A stretch of DNA of 64,000 nt from Kineococcus gynurae. Lineage in GTDB: Bacteria; Actinomycetota; Actinomycetes; Actinomycetales; Kineococcaceae. The position numbers were made by a program, and so were the translations under genes. The notes under the pieces are model-generated. The model saw only the letters and a list, made by a program, of their open reading frames with translations, was not told the origin of the DNA and searched no databases. The stretch lies in assembly GCF_050871315.1 (NCBI RefSeq), contig NZ_JBJLRE010000017.1, one strand, 5' to 3'. Shown here piece by piece: positions 1 through 9,097 of the stretch. Within the stretch, counting starts at the first letter, position 1. Each line of letters opens with the position of its first letter.

Positions 1-21
1 GGGCCCCCGCGGGGCCCCGCC

Positions 22-62
22 CGCCCCCCCACCCCCCCCCCCCCCGGGGTAGGGGGGGGGGG
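22..62. repeat. C-run/G-run low-complexity tract
   Basis: A run of 14 C (32-45) is followed by GGGGTA and a run of 11 G (52-62). The two runs can pair into a very strong hairpin just past the yqeY stop on the minus strand, so the tract could act as a terminator. It is equally a place where sequencing or assembly often slips. No gene is visible in bases 1-95. Confidence 0.6.
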
Positions 63-95
63 CCGGTTCTGCGTGGCAGGGGTGTGCCGCCCGGG

Positions 96-566
96 TCAGT
101 TGTTCAGCCGGGCCCGCACCGCGGCGGAGAGGCGCTTGCCGTCGGCCCGCGCCCCGATGGTCGGCTTGAGCTGGGACATGACCGCGCCCATCGCGCCCAT
201 GCCGGTCAGGCCCTCGGCGGAGGCGGCGAGGACGGCCTCGTCGACCAGCTCGGCCAGCTCCTCGTCGCTGAGCGGGGCGGGCAGGTAGGTCTCGATGACC
301 CCGAGCTCGGCCTTCTCGCGCTCGGCGGACTCGGCACGCCCGGCCCCGGCGAACGCCTCGGCCGCCTCGGCACGCTTCTTGGCCTCACGCTGCAGGACGG
401 TCATGACCTCGGCGTCGGAGAGCATCTTCGCGGTCTTGCCGGCGACCTCCTCGGACTTCACGGCGGTCAGCACCATGCGCAGGGTGGCCGAGCGCAGCTC
501 GTCCCGGGCCTTGATCGCGGTGGTCAGGTCGCTGTGCAGGGTGTCTTTGAGGGTGGTCTCGCTCAT
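96..566 (-). CDS. yqeY: GatB/YqeY domain protein
   Basis: A 156-residue protein beginning MSETTLKDTLHSDL and rich in charged helices, with the family segments TLRMVLTAVKSEEV near the N-terminus and the C-terminal GTIGARADGKRLSAAVR-like tail. The family is related to the C-terminal helical domain of the GatB amidotransferase subunit and binds tRNA-like ligands; its cellular role is not firmly known. The ATG at 564-566 was chosen because it gives the usual family length of about 150; the frame stays open upstream only as antisense to the neighbouring phosphoesterase. It diverges from that gene with about 70 bases between the starts, a common actinobacterial arrangement. Confidence 0.9.
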   Translation of the reverse strand: MSETTLKDTLHSDLTTAIKARDELRSATLRMVLTAVKSEEVAGKTAKMLSDAEVMTVLQREAKKRAEAAEAFAGAGRAESAEREKAELGVIETYLPAPLSDEELAELVDEAVLAASAEGLTGMGAMGAVMSQLKPTIGARADGKRLSAAVRARLNN

Positions 567-638
567 GCCCCCAGCATCCCAGGTGTCGTCCAGGGGGTTG
601 TTCCGCGCGGCGCGGGGGTGGTGCGGGAGGATGACCGC

Positions 639-1565
639 GTGCCCGCCTCCGCGTCCTCCCTCGGCCGTTCCCTGCTGACGGCGACCGCCCTCACCGGGGC
701 CGCCGGCCTGGCCGGGGTGGGGTACGCGTCGCTGTACGAGCGCAACGCGTTCCGTCTGCGGCACGCGATCGTCCCGGTGCTCCCCGTCGGGCAGGCCCCG
801 ATCCGGGTGCTGCACGTCTCCGACCTGCACCTGCTCCCCGGCCAGCGGCGCAAGATCGACTTCCTGCAGGGCCTGGCCCAGCTCGAGCCCGACCTCGTCG
901 TGGACACCGGTGACAACCTGGCCGGCGTCGACGCCATCCCCGCCGCCCTCGACGCCTTCGCCCCGCTGCTGGAGCTCCCCGGGGTGTTCGTGCTCGGCTC
1001 GAACGACTACTGGGCCCCGCAGCCGCGCAACTGGTTCAAGTACCTGACCCGCCGCAAGCCGAACAAGAAGATCACCGCCCCGCGCCTGGCGACCGAGGAG
1101 CTGGTCGAGGGCTTCACCCGGGCCGGGTGGACCGACCTCGACAACGCCCGCTCCCGTCTGGAGGTGGCCGGGCGGACCATCGAGTTCGTCGGCGTCGACG
1201 ACCCCCACCTCCACTACGACCGCTACGCCGAGGTCCAGGCCCCCGCAGCGACCGACGTGGACTTGACCATCGCCGTCGCCCACGCCCCCTACCGCCGGAC
1301 GCTCGACGCCTTCGTCGCCGACGGCGCCCCCCTCGTCATCGCCGGCCACACCCACGGCGGGCAGCTCTGCGTGCCGTTCTACGGGGCGCTGGTGACCAAC
1401 TGCGACCTCCCCGCCAAGCAGGCCAAGGGCTTGTCGCGGTGGTCGGCCGGGGGGAACGACGCCTGGCTGCACGTCTCCGCCGGCCTCGGCACCTCCCCCT
1501 ACGCCCCCCTCCGCTTCGCCTGCCACCCCGAGGCGACGCTGCTGGAGCTGGTGGCGCGGCGCTGA
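639..1565 (+). CDS. Metallophosphoesterase, membrane-anchored
   Basis: A 308-residue calcineurin-like phosphoesterase. An N-terminal hydrophobic segment (about residues 10-30, LLTATALTGAAGLAGVGYAS) suggests a signal anchor with the catalytic domain outside the cytoplasm. Metal-binding motifs are in order: DLHL, GDN (VVDTGDN), GSND, and GHTHGGQ near the C-terminus. The GTG at 639 was chosen because GGGAGG lies about 8 bases upstream and the longer open frame has no coding character. The YkuE-like/UDP-diacylglucosamine-hydrolase-like branch is likely, but the substrate cannot be read from sequence. The gene lies directly upstream of tRNA-Pro. Confidence 0.88.
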   Translation: MPASASSLGRSLLTATALTGAAGLAGVGYASLYERNAFRLRHAIVPVLPVGQAPIRVLHVSDLHLLPGQRRKIDFLQGLAQLEPDLVVDTGDNLAGVDAIPAALDAFAPLLELPGVFVLGSNDYWAPQPRNWFKYLTRRKPNKKITAPRLATEELVEGFTRAGWTDLDNARSRLEVAGRTIEFVGVDDPHLHYDRYAEVQAPAATDVDLTIAVAHAPYRRTLDAFVADGAPLVIAGHTHGGQLCVPFYGALVTNCDLPAKQAKGLSRWSAGGNDAWLHVSAGLGTSPYAPLRFACHPEATLLELVARR

Positions 1566-1673
1566 CGCCGCCGTCCGTGGCCCCGGCGTGGGGCTCGGGT
1601 GGGGGGCAACCCGGTCGAGAGCACCCCCGCCCGTCCGCTAGAGTTGGGCGGGTCGCTGCGCGAGCAGGGACAT

Positions 1674-1749
<76 letters not shown>

Positions 1750-1768
1750 CAGTAAGACCGCAGGTCAG

Positions 1769-1803
1769 AGGCCCGGAACCGCGTGAGCGGGGCCGGGCCT
1801 TTG
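1769..1803 (+). terminator. Element-supplied terminator behind tRNA-Pro
   Basis: AGGCCCGG (1769-1776) pairs with CCGGGCCT (1793-1800) and is followed by TTT. This lies on the element side of the att core, so it replaces the tRNA gene's original terminator, now at 13171-13190. Confidence 0.6.
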
Positions 1804-1809
1804 TCATGT

Positions 1810-1828
1810 GCGTGACTGACTGCGTGAC
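1810..1828 (+). promoter_or_regulatory. Putative integrase arm-type site, left
   Basis: A 19-base sequence with internal repetition (GCGTGACtgactGCGTGAC), 17 of 19 identical and same orientation to 12998-13016 at the other end of the element. The two lie 61 and 87 bases from the att core on its two sides in the circular form, as expected for arm sites of a tyrosine integrase. The rest of 1830-2173 shows no gene. Confidence 0.45.
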
Positions 1829-2173
1829 TACCTATGGGAGGGGTCGTAGCCGTCGGTGCCGTGCAGACCCCTGCGCGTTTCGCCGCGCTCATCGATCAGG
1901 CGACGGCAACCAGGCAGCTGTGGAGATCGTATCCAGGCGGGGGACGGCCTACCTCGTGCCTGAAGGTGAGTATCTGCGTGGCTCTGGGCTACCCACCAGT
2001 CTGAGTCTTCATAGAACCCAGGAAGGACAGGTGCGGCCGTGACTCATCGTGGAACGTCGTCGTCTGCGGACTGAGCCAGCGTTCTCCTTGATGCGTAAAT
2101 CCTGATGAGAAGATTTTTGAGCGCCCCAATTTCAACGCTTCGCGCATCGCCCGTGATCGTCGAAGTCTCTAGT

Positions 2174-2779
2174 ATGTCCTCCATGTCGGACACCTCTTGG
2201 GTTGCGCTCGGGTCGATCGCTGGCGTCGTGACTGCTTTAGGAACTGTAGCTATGGCCGTGGCCGTAATTGTCACCGCTGTCATCGCCGCTAATACCCTAA
2301 GAGCCGCGCGCGATGATAGCCGGGCACGTAGTCGACCAGTAATCATCGCTGAACTGCGTCGTGAGCTGCTCAGTCAAGGGACTACTCTATTGGTGTTGAA
2401 GAACTTCGGCGTTTCGACAGCTTCCGACGTTCGGGTGACTTTCAATCCTAAGGCGCCAGCACAGGTCGAAGAATTGCCGAATTCTGACGTCATGAAATGG
2501 ATATACGAACGCTATGCCGCCCCAATCACGACCTGGGCTCCTGGGTGGACGCTTAGTAATGTAATCCGTGCAGGGCACGACGAGCTCTTGCCGATTACCG
2601 TAAAGGTGGACTACCTTGGCCCAGAAGGGGATGCTTACAGCGATGAGTATAGGTTGAATCCCGATCACATCCTCAAAGAAACCTCAGCTGCTCCTAGTAA
2701 GTCGAACGATCTTCTTGCCATCGAGCAACAGAAAGTATCAGCTATCCAGGCGCTCGTGCGAGCTCTCCAGGGGCGGTGA
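2174..2779 (+). CDS. Element cargo: single-pass membrane protein, unknown
   Basis: I do not recognise this 201-residue protein. A single hydrophobic helix (about residues 10-37, VALGSIAGVVTALGTVAMAV onward) is followed by a basic stretch (RAARDDSRARSR) and a soluble domain of mixed strands (LVLKNFGVSTASDVRVTF), a pattern seen in phage- and element-borne inner-membrane proteins. GC content and codon use are clearly lower than in the chromosomal genes. The start is uncertain: ATG at 2105, 2174 or 2183 are in frame and none has a good ribosome site; 2174 places the helix near the N-terminus. It is convergent with the integrase side of the element. Cargo, possibly defence, is an inference. Confidence 0.65.
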   Translation: MSSMSDTSWVALGSIAGVVTALGTVAMAVAVIVTAVIAANTLRAARDDSRARSRPVIIAELRRELLSQGTTLLVLKNFGVSTASDVRVTFNPKAPAQVEELPNSDVMKWIYERYAAPITTWAPGWTLSNVIRAGHDELLPITVKVDYLGPEGDAYSDEYRLNPDHILKETSAAPSKSNDLLAIEQQKVSAIQALVRALQGR

Positions 2780-3020
2780 GCTGCAAGTCGGTATCCATGG
2801 CCCGGTGGTAGCTACTCGCTGGAAATCGAGCTGTGCGAGCAATCGATCATCACCTAAGAATTGATCCAAGATAAGCGCGGAGTGAGCTATTGCCTCCGGA
2901 GTATCTGGGGACGTAAGTCGCGTAATCTTCCGTTTTTTCAACCTTGTTTTGAGTCGCCATGACGAACGTTTCTGGAGGAACGCACGAGTCGCGGTGAGCC
3001 CGAAGCGGCATCATGGCCCC

Positions 3021-3791
3021 ATGAGCCTTTCTGACATGGTCGGTCTGGGAGCTTCCGCCGCTGGCGTGTTCGGTGCGCTGTACGGGCTGTCCCACTGGCT
3101 CCGCACGAGATACATGTCAACGCTGGGCAGTCGTCGCGCGGAGAGCGCCCTCCTGCGAAAGCTGGCATGTGGGATGACGGTGCAACGAGCGGAAACGCTG
3201 CTAGGACCACCCATGTTCCGTCGTCCTGTTGAGGGAGTGACGGGCGCGCTCGAACATCTCTATCGCTTAGAACATTGCTGGCTGCAGTTGATTGTTGATG
3301 GATCGGCGGAGGTGTCGCGCATCGCGATAACCAGCATGGATCGAAAGTTCCGAATTGATATGACCAACTTGACCCTCGGTATGCTGCGGTTCACTCTCGG
3401 GGAGGTCAGCTTCTTTCAGATTAATCAGGAACCGACCGGTGTCTGGGTTGATATTGGGGCGAGGCGATTCCGGTATGCCGAGAGCTATTATTTCGGTAAT
3501 CCTGGCGGCTACCAGCAGTACCTTCTCTGTTATAACGACACGTCCGATATTGGGCACGCTGAGCCGTCGATTCTCACGAGTCATGGCGTCCTTGGACACG
3601 CTAGCGGTCTTTTGGCTGCACTCGAAGTAGGTTCCTCTCAGTTCTTCGATCTTTCGAGCGCGCCAGTACGGACGTTCCGGAGCACAGCTCGCCCAAACAC
3701 GTTAGTCATCGTTCGTTGGGATAGAGATAACCTCATTGATAAACCACCCTTTGGTCCAGACCTAGATCACGTACGGGTTCTGCATTCTTGA
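3021..3791 (+). CDS. Element cargo: ETEC_3214-like domain protein
   Basis: A 256-residue protein with an N-terminal hydrophobic segment (about residues 5-25, MVGLGASAAGVFGALYGLSH), a motif CGMTVQRAETLLGPP near residue 50 resembling the small outer-membrane-assembly-like fold, and a long beta-rich domain. It resembles proteins annotated as ETEC_3214-domain; their function is unknown. ATG 3021 was preferred to 2949 because the extra 24 residues are polar and non-conserved in look. GC is low relative to neighbours, matching the cargo gene at 2174. It ends 78 bases before the convergent int stop. Confidence 0.6.
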   Translation: MSLSDMVGLGASAAGVFGALYGLSHWLRTRYMSTLGSRRAESALLRKLACGMTVQRAETLLGPPMFRRPVEGVTGALEHLYRLEHCWLQLIVDGSAEVSRIAITSMDRKFRIDMTNLTLGMLRFTLGEVSFFQINQEPTGVWVDIGARRFRYAESYYFGNPGGYQQYLLCYNDTSDIGHAEPSILTSHGVLGHASGLLAALEVGSSQFFDLSSAPVRTFRSTARPNTLVIVRWDRDNLIDKPPFGPDLDHVRVLHS

Positions 3792-3868
3792 GGTAGGGGG
3801 TAGCTGTCACTTCCTCGGCGACGGCAGCTGTCCTCGCGAGTGATCGCAATCCAGATCGTGCGACAGAA

Positions 3869-5026
3869 CTAGATTGAGTCGAAGATTCGATCCATCACCA
3901 CGGCACCAGATTGCACTACAGGGCGAATCTGCTTTCTGTAGACCAGTTCAGTAACCGCAGTGCTGCTGTGTCCAACCAAGCGTGAAATCTCCTCCAGCGG
4001 TACGCCGCTATCGGAGAGCAATGACACAAAGCTGTGCCGCAGCTCTCGTGGCGTCCACTCGACGGGGTCGACGCCCTCGGCGGTGGCGATGGCGTGGCGA
4101 AAGTCCCGGCGGACGTGCGCAGGGTCGAGCGGGGTTCCGACCTTAGACGTGAAAACGAGGCCGGTTTCGACCCAGCGCGATCCAGCGTTGCGCTGGTCTT
4201 GTTCCTGTTGGGCCCGCTGAGCGTGCAGGGCCTCGACGCACCGCTGAGGGAGAGCGAGGGTGCGTCGAGACTTGCGGGTCTTCGTGTCACCGCCAGCGCG
4301 GACGGAGCGCCAAACCGCGACGTGGGCGGGGACCGGTGGCAGGATGTCAGGACGGCCGGTGAGGTCGACGTGGTCCCAGCGAAGAGCGCGCAGCTCCTCG
4401 GTGCGCGCTCCGGTCAGCATCGACAGCACGACGTAGCCCCGGAGCCGGGTCGACTCCACCGCTCGCAGTACGGCGTCGGCCTGCGCCATGGTGAGCGCTT
4501 TCGATGGCCGACCGGCCTTGCCCTGCGGGACGCTGCACAGCGCGACGACGTTGCGCTTCACCTTGTCCCGGGCCATCGCCCTCTTGACCGAACGGTTCAG
4601 GACCGAGTGGATGCCCTGCAACGTGCGGGTGCTGAGCGTCTGTGCCTTGCGGGCCAGCCAGCGGTCCACGTCCTCTGCGCTGAGGTCGCGGAGACGACGG
4701 GCCCCCATGTCCGGGAGGACGTGGGTCCGGGCGAGGATGCGGTTCGTCGTGACGGTCGTCTCCGAACGCCCGTGCAGGCCGTAGGCGAGCCAGTCCTCGA
4801 CGGCATGGGCCACGGTGTAGTCGTTCGGGGCGATGGCCAAGCCGTCGTCCTGGTCACGCAGCACCTCCTTGAGCTTGGTGCGGGCTTCGGTCTTCGTCTT
4901 GCCGCTGCCGCGCTTGACGATCCGTTTACCGGCGGGGGTGAAGCCCAGGCTGACGCTGGCTATCCACCGCTGCCGCTGTTCGTCCCAGTGCAGACCGCCT
5001 TCACCGCGACCACGACGGGTAGGCAT
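3869..5026 (-). CDS. int: Tyrosine site-specific integrase
   Basis: A 385-residue phage-type recombinase that would insert the element into tRNA-Pro. An N-terminal arm-binding region (1-65), a SAM-like core-binding domain (about 70-165), and a catalytic domain follow. Catalytic residues visible: Arg208 in LTGARTEELRALRW, Arg330 and His331 in TPRELRHSF (the usual first His of HxxR is Arg327), His353 in LVGHSS, and nucleophile Tyr363 in LVYRKQ. The start ATG 5024-5026 overlaps the xis stop (TGATG). The gene lies near attL, as in pSAM2-type elements. Confidence 0.95.
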   Translation of the reverse strand: MPTRRGRGEGGLHWDEQRQRWIASVSLGFTPAGKRIVKRGSGKTKTEARTKLKEVLRDQDDGLAIAPNDYTVAHAVEDWLAYGLHGRSETTVTTNRILARTHVLPDMGARRLRDLSAEDVDRWLARKAQTLSTRTLQGIHSVLNRSVKRAMARDKVKRNVVALCSVPQGKAGRPSKALTMAQADAVLRAVESTRLRGYVVLSMLTGARTEELRALRWDHVDLTGRPDILPPVPAHVAVWRSVRAGGDTKTRKSRRTLALPQRCVEALHAQRAQQEQDQRNAGSRWVETGLVFTSKVGTPLDPAHVRRDFRHAIATAEGVDPVEWTPRELRHSFVSLLSDSGVPLEEISRLVGHSSTAVTELVYRKQIRPVVQSGAVVMDRIFDSI

Positions 5027-5226
5027 CAGGCGGCGTCCTCGAGGGACGCGATGTACTCGACCAGCGCCTCGTACGGGATGAGCCGGGTGCGCCCCTCGTG
5101 GACCGAGCGCAGACGGCCGGAGCGCAGGAGTTCGAAGATGACGCTGCGGCTCAGGCTCAGAGCGTCGGCGGCATCCTGCACGCGGTACAGGAGACGGGTC
5201 GGCGCGGTGCGCTGCTCGTGGTTCAT
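5026..5226 (-). CDS. xis: Excisionase / MerR-type small DNA-binding protein
   Basis: A 66-residue protein with a winged helix-turn-helix of the excisionase (Xis/DNA-binding excisionase family) type: LLYRVQDAADALSLSRSVIF is the helix pair and GRTRLIPYEALVEYI is the wing plus last helix. It would set the direction of recombination by binding beside the att core. Its stop overlaps the int start by one base, so the two are translationally coupled. The ATG at 5224-5226 lies 33 bases after the rep stop. Confidence 0.88.
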   Translation of the reverse strand: MNHEQRTAPTRLLYRVQDAADALSLSRSVIFELLRSGRLRSVHEGRTRLIPYEALVEYIASLEDAA

Positions 5227-5259
5227 CGTGAATCCTTTGCGAGGTCGTAGCGGTAGGGG

Positions 5260-6735
5260 TCAGAGCAGGGAGGCGCGACGGGCGCGGGCACGATCGTCGG
5301 ACCACTCGCGGGCTTGTGCGGCGGCGGTAGCGGCGAGGGCGGCGTCCCCCGCGCTCAGCCAACCGATGCCGTCCAGTGACCAGGAGCTGACGACGAACGT
5401 CGTCTCCTCGGCGTCAGGCGCATCGACGTCCACTGTCGGGTTCGTGCGCCCCGTCAGGCGGTCACGCAACTGCTGGACCGACCACCGTTTCCGCGCCGAG
5501 CGCAATCGGCCCAGGGTGGTGGAGTAGCGGCGGGATTTGGTCGAGAAGTGCCCGCGGAACCCGAGCATCGCTCCCCACTTCGCCAGCGGCAGGTACTGCG
5601 GCCCACCGGTCCGGGCGAGGTACTGCACCTCGGCGAGCAGACGGCAGACGTGCTCCACAACGCCCATCCGCCGCGCAGCGTCGGCATCACGCAGGCCAGG
5701 CGGGAGGCCGAAGTCGTCGCAGGCTTTCGTGGCGTACTTCGCGATGTAGGCCGCGACGGTCTCGGGGTGCAGGCCGTCGTCGGGGTGGTCTGCGCGGCCG
5801 GCCTCGCGAGTTGCTGCGGTGGTGACGGCGCGGGCATCGACCTGCGTCCCGAACCGCGTCCGGCGCAGTCCCCCACGAGCTTCTGTCACGGGGGCGTCGA
5901 ACCACACCCGTGCGGCGGCGACGTGGACCAGCTCGCACAACTGCTGCGCGCTCACCCCAACCAGTGGGGGAGGGAACTCCATTGAGTCCGTGGGGGGCCC
6001 GTCGAGGCGGACGAGTGCGTGAAAGTGGACGACGCCGCGACGCTGGAACTCCGCGACCTTCGCGAACGAAACCCGCACCAGCGAGTGTGCTGCCGTCTGC
6101 GTCAGGCCCAGGTGCGCAGCCAGCGCCCGGCGCAGCGCGATGGTGAACCGCCGCCACAGCTCCGGGGACCACCACTGCCACACCACGTGCCCGGTGTAGT
6201 CGTAGCACTCCGGGCACAGCGGCTGCCCCAGACGGCGATCCCCTTCGGCGTGCACGATGCGGCAGCCAATCGGGTTTCCGTGCTCACAGACGGCGGACGT
6301 CGACCGGGGACGGCACATGCTCGGACGACCACCGTTGCGGCGCAGACCGTGTACCGCGCCGAAGGAGGGGGCGGTGAGGGTCGCGAACACCAGTGGGTGT
6401 GTGGCCACCGACTCCGGAACCCCCTTCATCCCGCCCGCAGCTCCTGCGGCGAGTAGGTGCCACATGTCGCCCTTGTACTCGTGGGAGCACGACGGGCAGA
6501 CGCTGGCGCGGCGGTTACCGCAGCGGGTGTACAGCACCCCGTCCGGCTCGTTCGCGGAGTCGTAGGTCGACAGCACTTCGCCCGTGGCACGATCGACGGT
6601 GGTGGCCTGGCCCCGCAGTCGGATGGGGCGGGCGCAGTGCCCGCAGTTCGCGGCCTGTTCGGCCCATCGGTCGAAGGTGGGAGACAGTAGCCGTCGTCCG
6701 ACTTCGGCTTCCGCGTTCGGAGACAGGCTGTTCAT
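5260..6735 (-). CDS. RepSA-like rolling-circle replication initiator
   Basis: A 491-residue initiator of the actinobacterial element type. An N-terminal zinc-ribbon-like part has Cys pairs (NCGHC, CGNRRASVCPSC). The HUH metal motif is VVHFHALVRLD, near residue 230, and a later AYIAKYATKACDD segment carries the likely catalytic tyrosine. The protein would nick the origin and allow the excised circle to replicate. The C-terminus has a basic RLRSARKRWSVQQLRDRL segment and an acidic stretch. Start ATG 6735 overlaps the upstream translocase stop (ATGA), showing one polycistronic unit. Confidence 0.85.
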   Translation of the reverse strand: MNSLSPNAEAEVGRRLLSPTFDRWAEQAANCGHCARPIRLRGQATTVDRATGEVLSTYDSANEPDGVLYTRCGNRRASVCPSCSHEYKGDMWHLLAAGAAGGMKGVPESVATHPLVFATLTAPSFGAVHGLRRNGGRPSMCRPRSTSAVCEHGNPIGCRIVHAEGDRRLGQPLCPECYDYTGHVVWQWWSPELWRRFTIALRRALAAHLGLTQTAAHSLVRVSFAKVAEFQRRGVVHFHALVRLDGPPTDSMEFPPPLVGVSAQQLCELVHVAAARVWFDAPVTEARGGLRRTRFGTQVDARAVTTAATREAGRADHPDDGLHPETVAAYIAKYATKACDDFGLPPGLRDADAARRMGVVEHVCRLLAEVQYLARTGGPQYLPLAKWGAMLGFRGHFSTKSRRYSTTLGRLRSARKRWSVQQLRDRLTGRTNPTVDVDAPDAEETTFVVSSWSLDGIGWLSAGDAALAATAAAQAREWSDDRARARRASLL

Positions 6736-8237
6736 GCCGCACCCTCCTCACCACAGGTGTTTGCGTCATCGTGGGCGTCGTTGTCGACGACCGAGAACAC
6801 AGGCCGGGATTCCGGCGGCCTGCTGGGCGCGTAAGCGCAGGCGAGTTCCCCGATGGCCTGATCGTTGTAGTAGGCGGCACGGACCCGGACCGGTTCGCGG
6901 ACACCGTCGACCTTCACGTAGGCGACGCCGGGGGAGGTATCGGGGATCTGGTGGCACAACGCCCCGGACTCCCGCGCCCCCTCCCCGAGGACCATGTCGA
7001 CCTGGGACTTCTCGTCCAGACGCATTGCGACCTTCGTCGGGAACAGGTTCCTCAGACCCAGCACTTCCTTGCGGGGGTCCTGCAACGCCGCGACCAGGAC
7101 GACACCGGGTGCCCGTCCCTGAGTGGCGATCGCCGCCAGCGCCTTCTCCGCACGGTCACGGAGTTTCCGGTCCGGGGTGTAGGCGGTGAGGAGAGCGACC
7201 TCGTCGACCAGCACCACCAGCAGCGGTTCCCGGGTACTCGGTTCGTGACGGCGGGAGGTGCCTGCCATACGGGCGGCCCGTTCGGTCATGAGGACCGCGG
7301 CGTCTTCGAGCAGCTGCACACCGTCCTCGACGGTGGTCGCGAACCGGGTGAACAGCGCCCGGCCCGGCTGCAGTTCCATCCCGGCCTTGCCGTCCACGGC
7401 CCACACCTGCACCAGTCCGTCACGGATGCCCCCGGCGATGCCGCCGAGCAGCGACCAGACCACCGAGCCCTTCCCTGCGCCGGTGACTCCGACGATGAGG
7501 ACGTGGGTGGCGGCCAGGCGGAGCAGCCACGGTTGCCCGTCTTCCCGCAGACCCACCGGGACGGCAGCAGCGTGGAGGACATCAGGGATGGGTAGCGGGG
7601 TGACGACCTGGGCGAGGGGGTCGCCGTACAGCCAGGTGACGAGGGCGGTGCGGGGACCGGTCTTGCGGACCCGACACGACCACGCTCCGCACGCCGCACC
7701 CAGGGTCTCCGCCGCCGACGCGAGATCGTCGACGGTCTGCCCGGCCACGACGTGCACCCGCCCGGTCAGGACCAGGTGCTCCCGAGAGGCCCACCGCAGC
7801 CGCGACAGCCCCGGCGTCCACGACTGCCGCTGCCCCCCGGAGCGACGGTCAGTGACGGCCAGCGCCAGGCCGACCCGTTCGCACAGTCCCGGCCAGTTGC
7901 GGCGGATCGCCCGCCGCTTGCGGCGCCGCCACGCGGGCTGAGCCACCAAACGGTCGAACGACCCCGGCCACGCGAGCCGCCACACCACCAGCGCCACCAC
8001 GAGGATCGCGACGACGATGCCGAGCACGAGGAGGTGGTCGCTCGTGTACGCCCACCAGGCCGCCACCAGGACGGCCGTGACGAGCGGGAAGTGCCACGCG
8101 AGCTGGACGGCCGTCTTGACCATCCACCAGACCAGGGACAACAGCGAGACGATTAGCTCGGCGATCCAGTCGTCAGAGGTGGCGGTGCTCTGCTGGGACG
8201 GCTGGTGGGTCACGACACCCTGCGGTCGGCCACCCAT
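6732..8237 (-). CDS. FtsK/SpoIIIE-like conjugal DNA translocase (TraSA type)
   Basis: A 501-residue protein. Two or three transmembrane helices lie within about residues 20-90 (ELIVSLLSLVWWMV; LVTAVLVAAWWAY; LVLGIVVAILVVALVVW). The motor domain has Walker A GVTGAGKGSV and Walker B LLVVLVDEVALL, with ALQDPRKEV afterwards. In AICEs one such protein moves double-stranded DNA between mycelial cells. The ATG at 8237 is preferred to the longer frame because it overlaps the upstream stop (TGATG). It is followed directly by rep. Confidence 0.9.
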   Translation of the reverse strand: MGGRPQGVVTHQPSQQSTATSDDWIAELIVSLLSLVWWMVKTAVQLAWHFPLVTAVLVAAWWAYTSDHLLVLGIVVAILVVALVVWRLAWPGSFDRLVAQPAWRRRKRRAIRRNWPGLCERVGLALAVTDRRSGGQRQSWTPGLSRLRWASREHLVLTGRVHVVAGQTVDDLASAAETLGAACGAWSCRVRKTGPRTALVTWLYGDPLAQVVTPLPIPDVLHAAAVPVGLREDGQPWLLRLAATHVLIVGVTGAGKGSVVWSLLGGIAGGIRDGLVQVWAVDGKAGMELQPGRALFTRFATTVEDGVQLLEDAAVLMTERAARMAGTSRRHEPSTREPLLVVLVDEVALLTAYTPDRKLRDRAEKALAAIATQGRAPGVVLVAALQDPRKEVLGLRNLFPTKVAMRLDEKSQVDMVLGEGARESGALCHQIPDTSPGVAYVKVDGVREPVRVRAAYYNDQAIGELACAYAPSRPPESRPVFSVVDNDAHDDANTCGEEGAA

Positions 8238-8536
8238 CACGCCACCTCCGGCGTGCGCAGCCGGGCACGGCTTGCAGGGTGGCGGGACACCGAGCGCAGC
8301 CGGGCGGCCTGTTCCGCCGCGACGGTGGCCATGTAGCGGCACTCTGCTGCTTCCTGGGGATCGATCGGCCCGTAGTGCTCGGCGAGCCGTCCGAACAGCT
8401 CGGCTTTGCGTTCGATCCATGCCGCCCGCTCCCGCAACGGGGTCTGCGAGCCGGGGCGGGAGCGCAACAACGCCCCGAGCTGCGCGGTGATGCTGTTCCG
8501 CTCGCTCCGCTCTGCCTGGAGCTGGTCGCCGCGCAT
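8237..8536 (-). CDS. Small element protein, unknown
   Basis: I do not recognise a function for this 99-residue basic, helical protein. It begins MRGDQLQAERSERNS and contains ITAQLGALLRSRPGSQ and an Ala/Glu-rich helix (CRYMATVAAEQAARLRS). It sits between the Pra-like activator and the translocase, with its stop overlapping the translocase start and its own start overlapping the upstream stop by one base. Small proteins of this size are usual at this place in pSAM2-type elements. The tight coupling argues that it is real. Confidence 0.75.
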   Translation of the reverse strand: MRGDQLQAERSERNSITAQLGALLRSRPGSQTPLRERAAWIERKAELFGRLAEHYGPIDPQEAAECRYMATVAAEQAARLRSVSRHPASRARLRTPEVA

Positions 8537-8970
8537 CAGGCAGCCCGCCCGGTCTCGGTCTTCGGGTCCGCCTTCGCAGCGGTCTTGCCGGGCGCGGACA
8601 TACCCGTCGCCTTCAACGACCACGCCAGCCGGGGACGGGCGCGATTCGTGTCCACGTACGGAGTGGCGGTCAGCCCGTCGAAGACGACGGGACGGAAGGG
8701 CAAGCCTGGGAGGGTGGCCGGGGGAACGGGCTGGTGCGCAGCCATGACCTTGACCACGACCTCGGCCTGTCCGCGGCGGGCTTCGGGGTCGGCGTCGACT
8801 ACGCGGACCGCCCAGAGTCGTTCGCCGGTGTTCTTGTCGCGGGACTGGAAGTCGACCTCCCCGGCCTGCTTGCGGTCGAAGTCCTGGACCTGCTCGACCT
8901 CGCCCACCACGTACGCGCCGTGCGGGAACACCAAGTCCTGCCCCAACGGGATAGCACCCTGAATCGCCAT
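8536..8970 (-). CDS. pra: Pra-like activator of replication, integration and excision
   Basis: A 144-residue protein that matches the family annotated as plasmid replication, integration and excision activator: MAIQGAIPLGQDLVFPHGAY at the start, NTGERLWAVRVVDADPEARR, LPGLPFRPVVFDGLTATPYVD, and RPRLAWSLKATGM near the end. In pSAM2, Pra switches on the rep-xis-int operon. A strong AGGAGG precedes ATG 8970 by 7 bases. It is the first gene of the minus-strand operon that runs to int, and it diverges from the Xre regulator 128 bases away, so the shared intergenic stretch probably holds the switch controlling the element. Confidence 0.85.
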   Translation of the reverse strand: MAIQGAIPLGQDLVFPHGAYVVGEVEQVQDFDRKQAGEVDFQSRDKNTGERLWAVRVVDADPEARRGQAEVVVKVMAAHQPVPPATLPGLPFRPVVFDGLTATPYVDTNRARPRLAWSLKATGMSAPGKTAAKADPKTETGRAA

Positions 8971-9097
8971 GTCGTCCTCCTGAGTCGTTCATCGGAGGAG
9001 GCGTCTGCCTCCCACAACGACCCTCAGGCCGTCCTCGGAGGACAACCCGGAAAAATCTTCCGGGATCCTTGTCGGAGGTCTGTGGCACGGTGATCAC

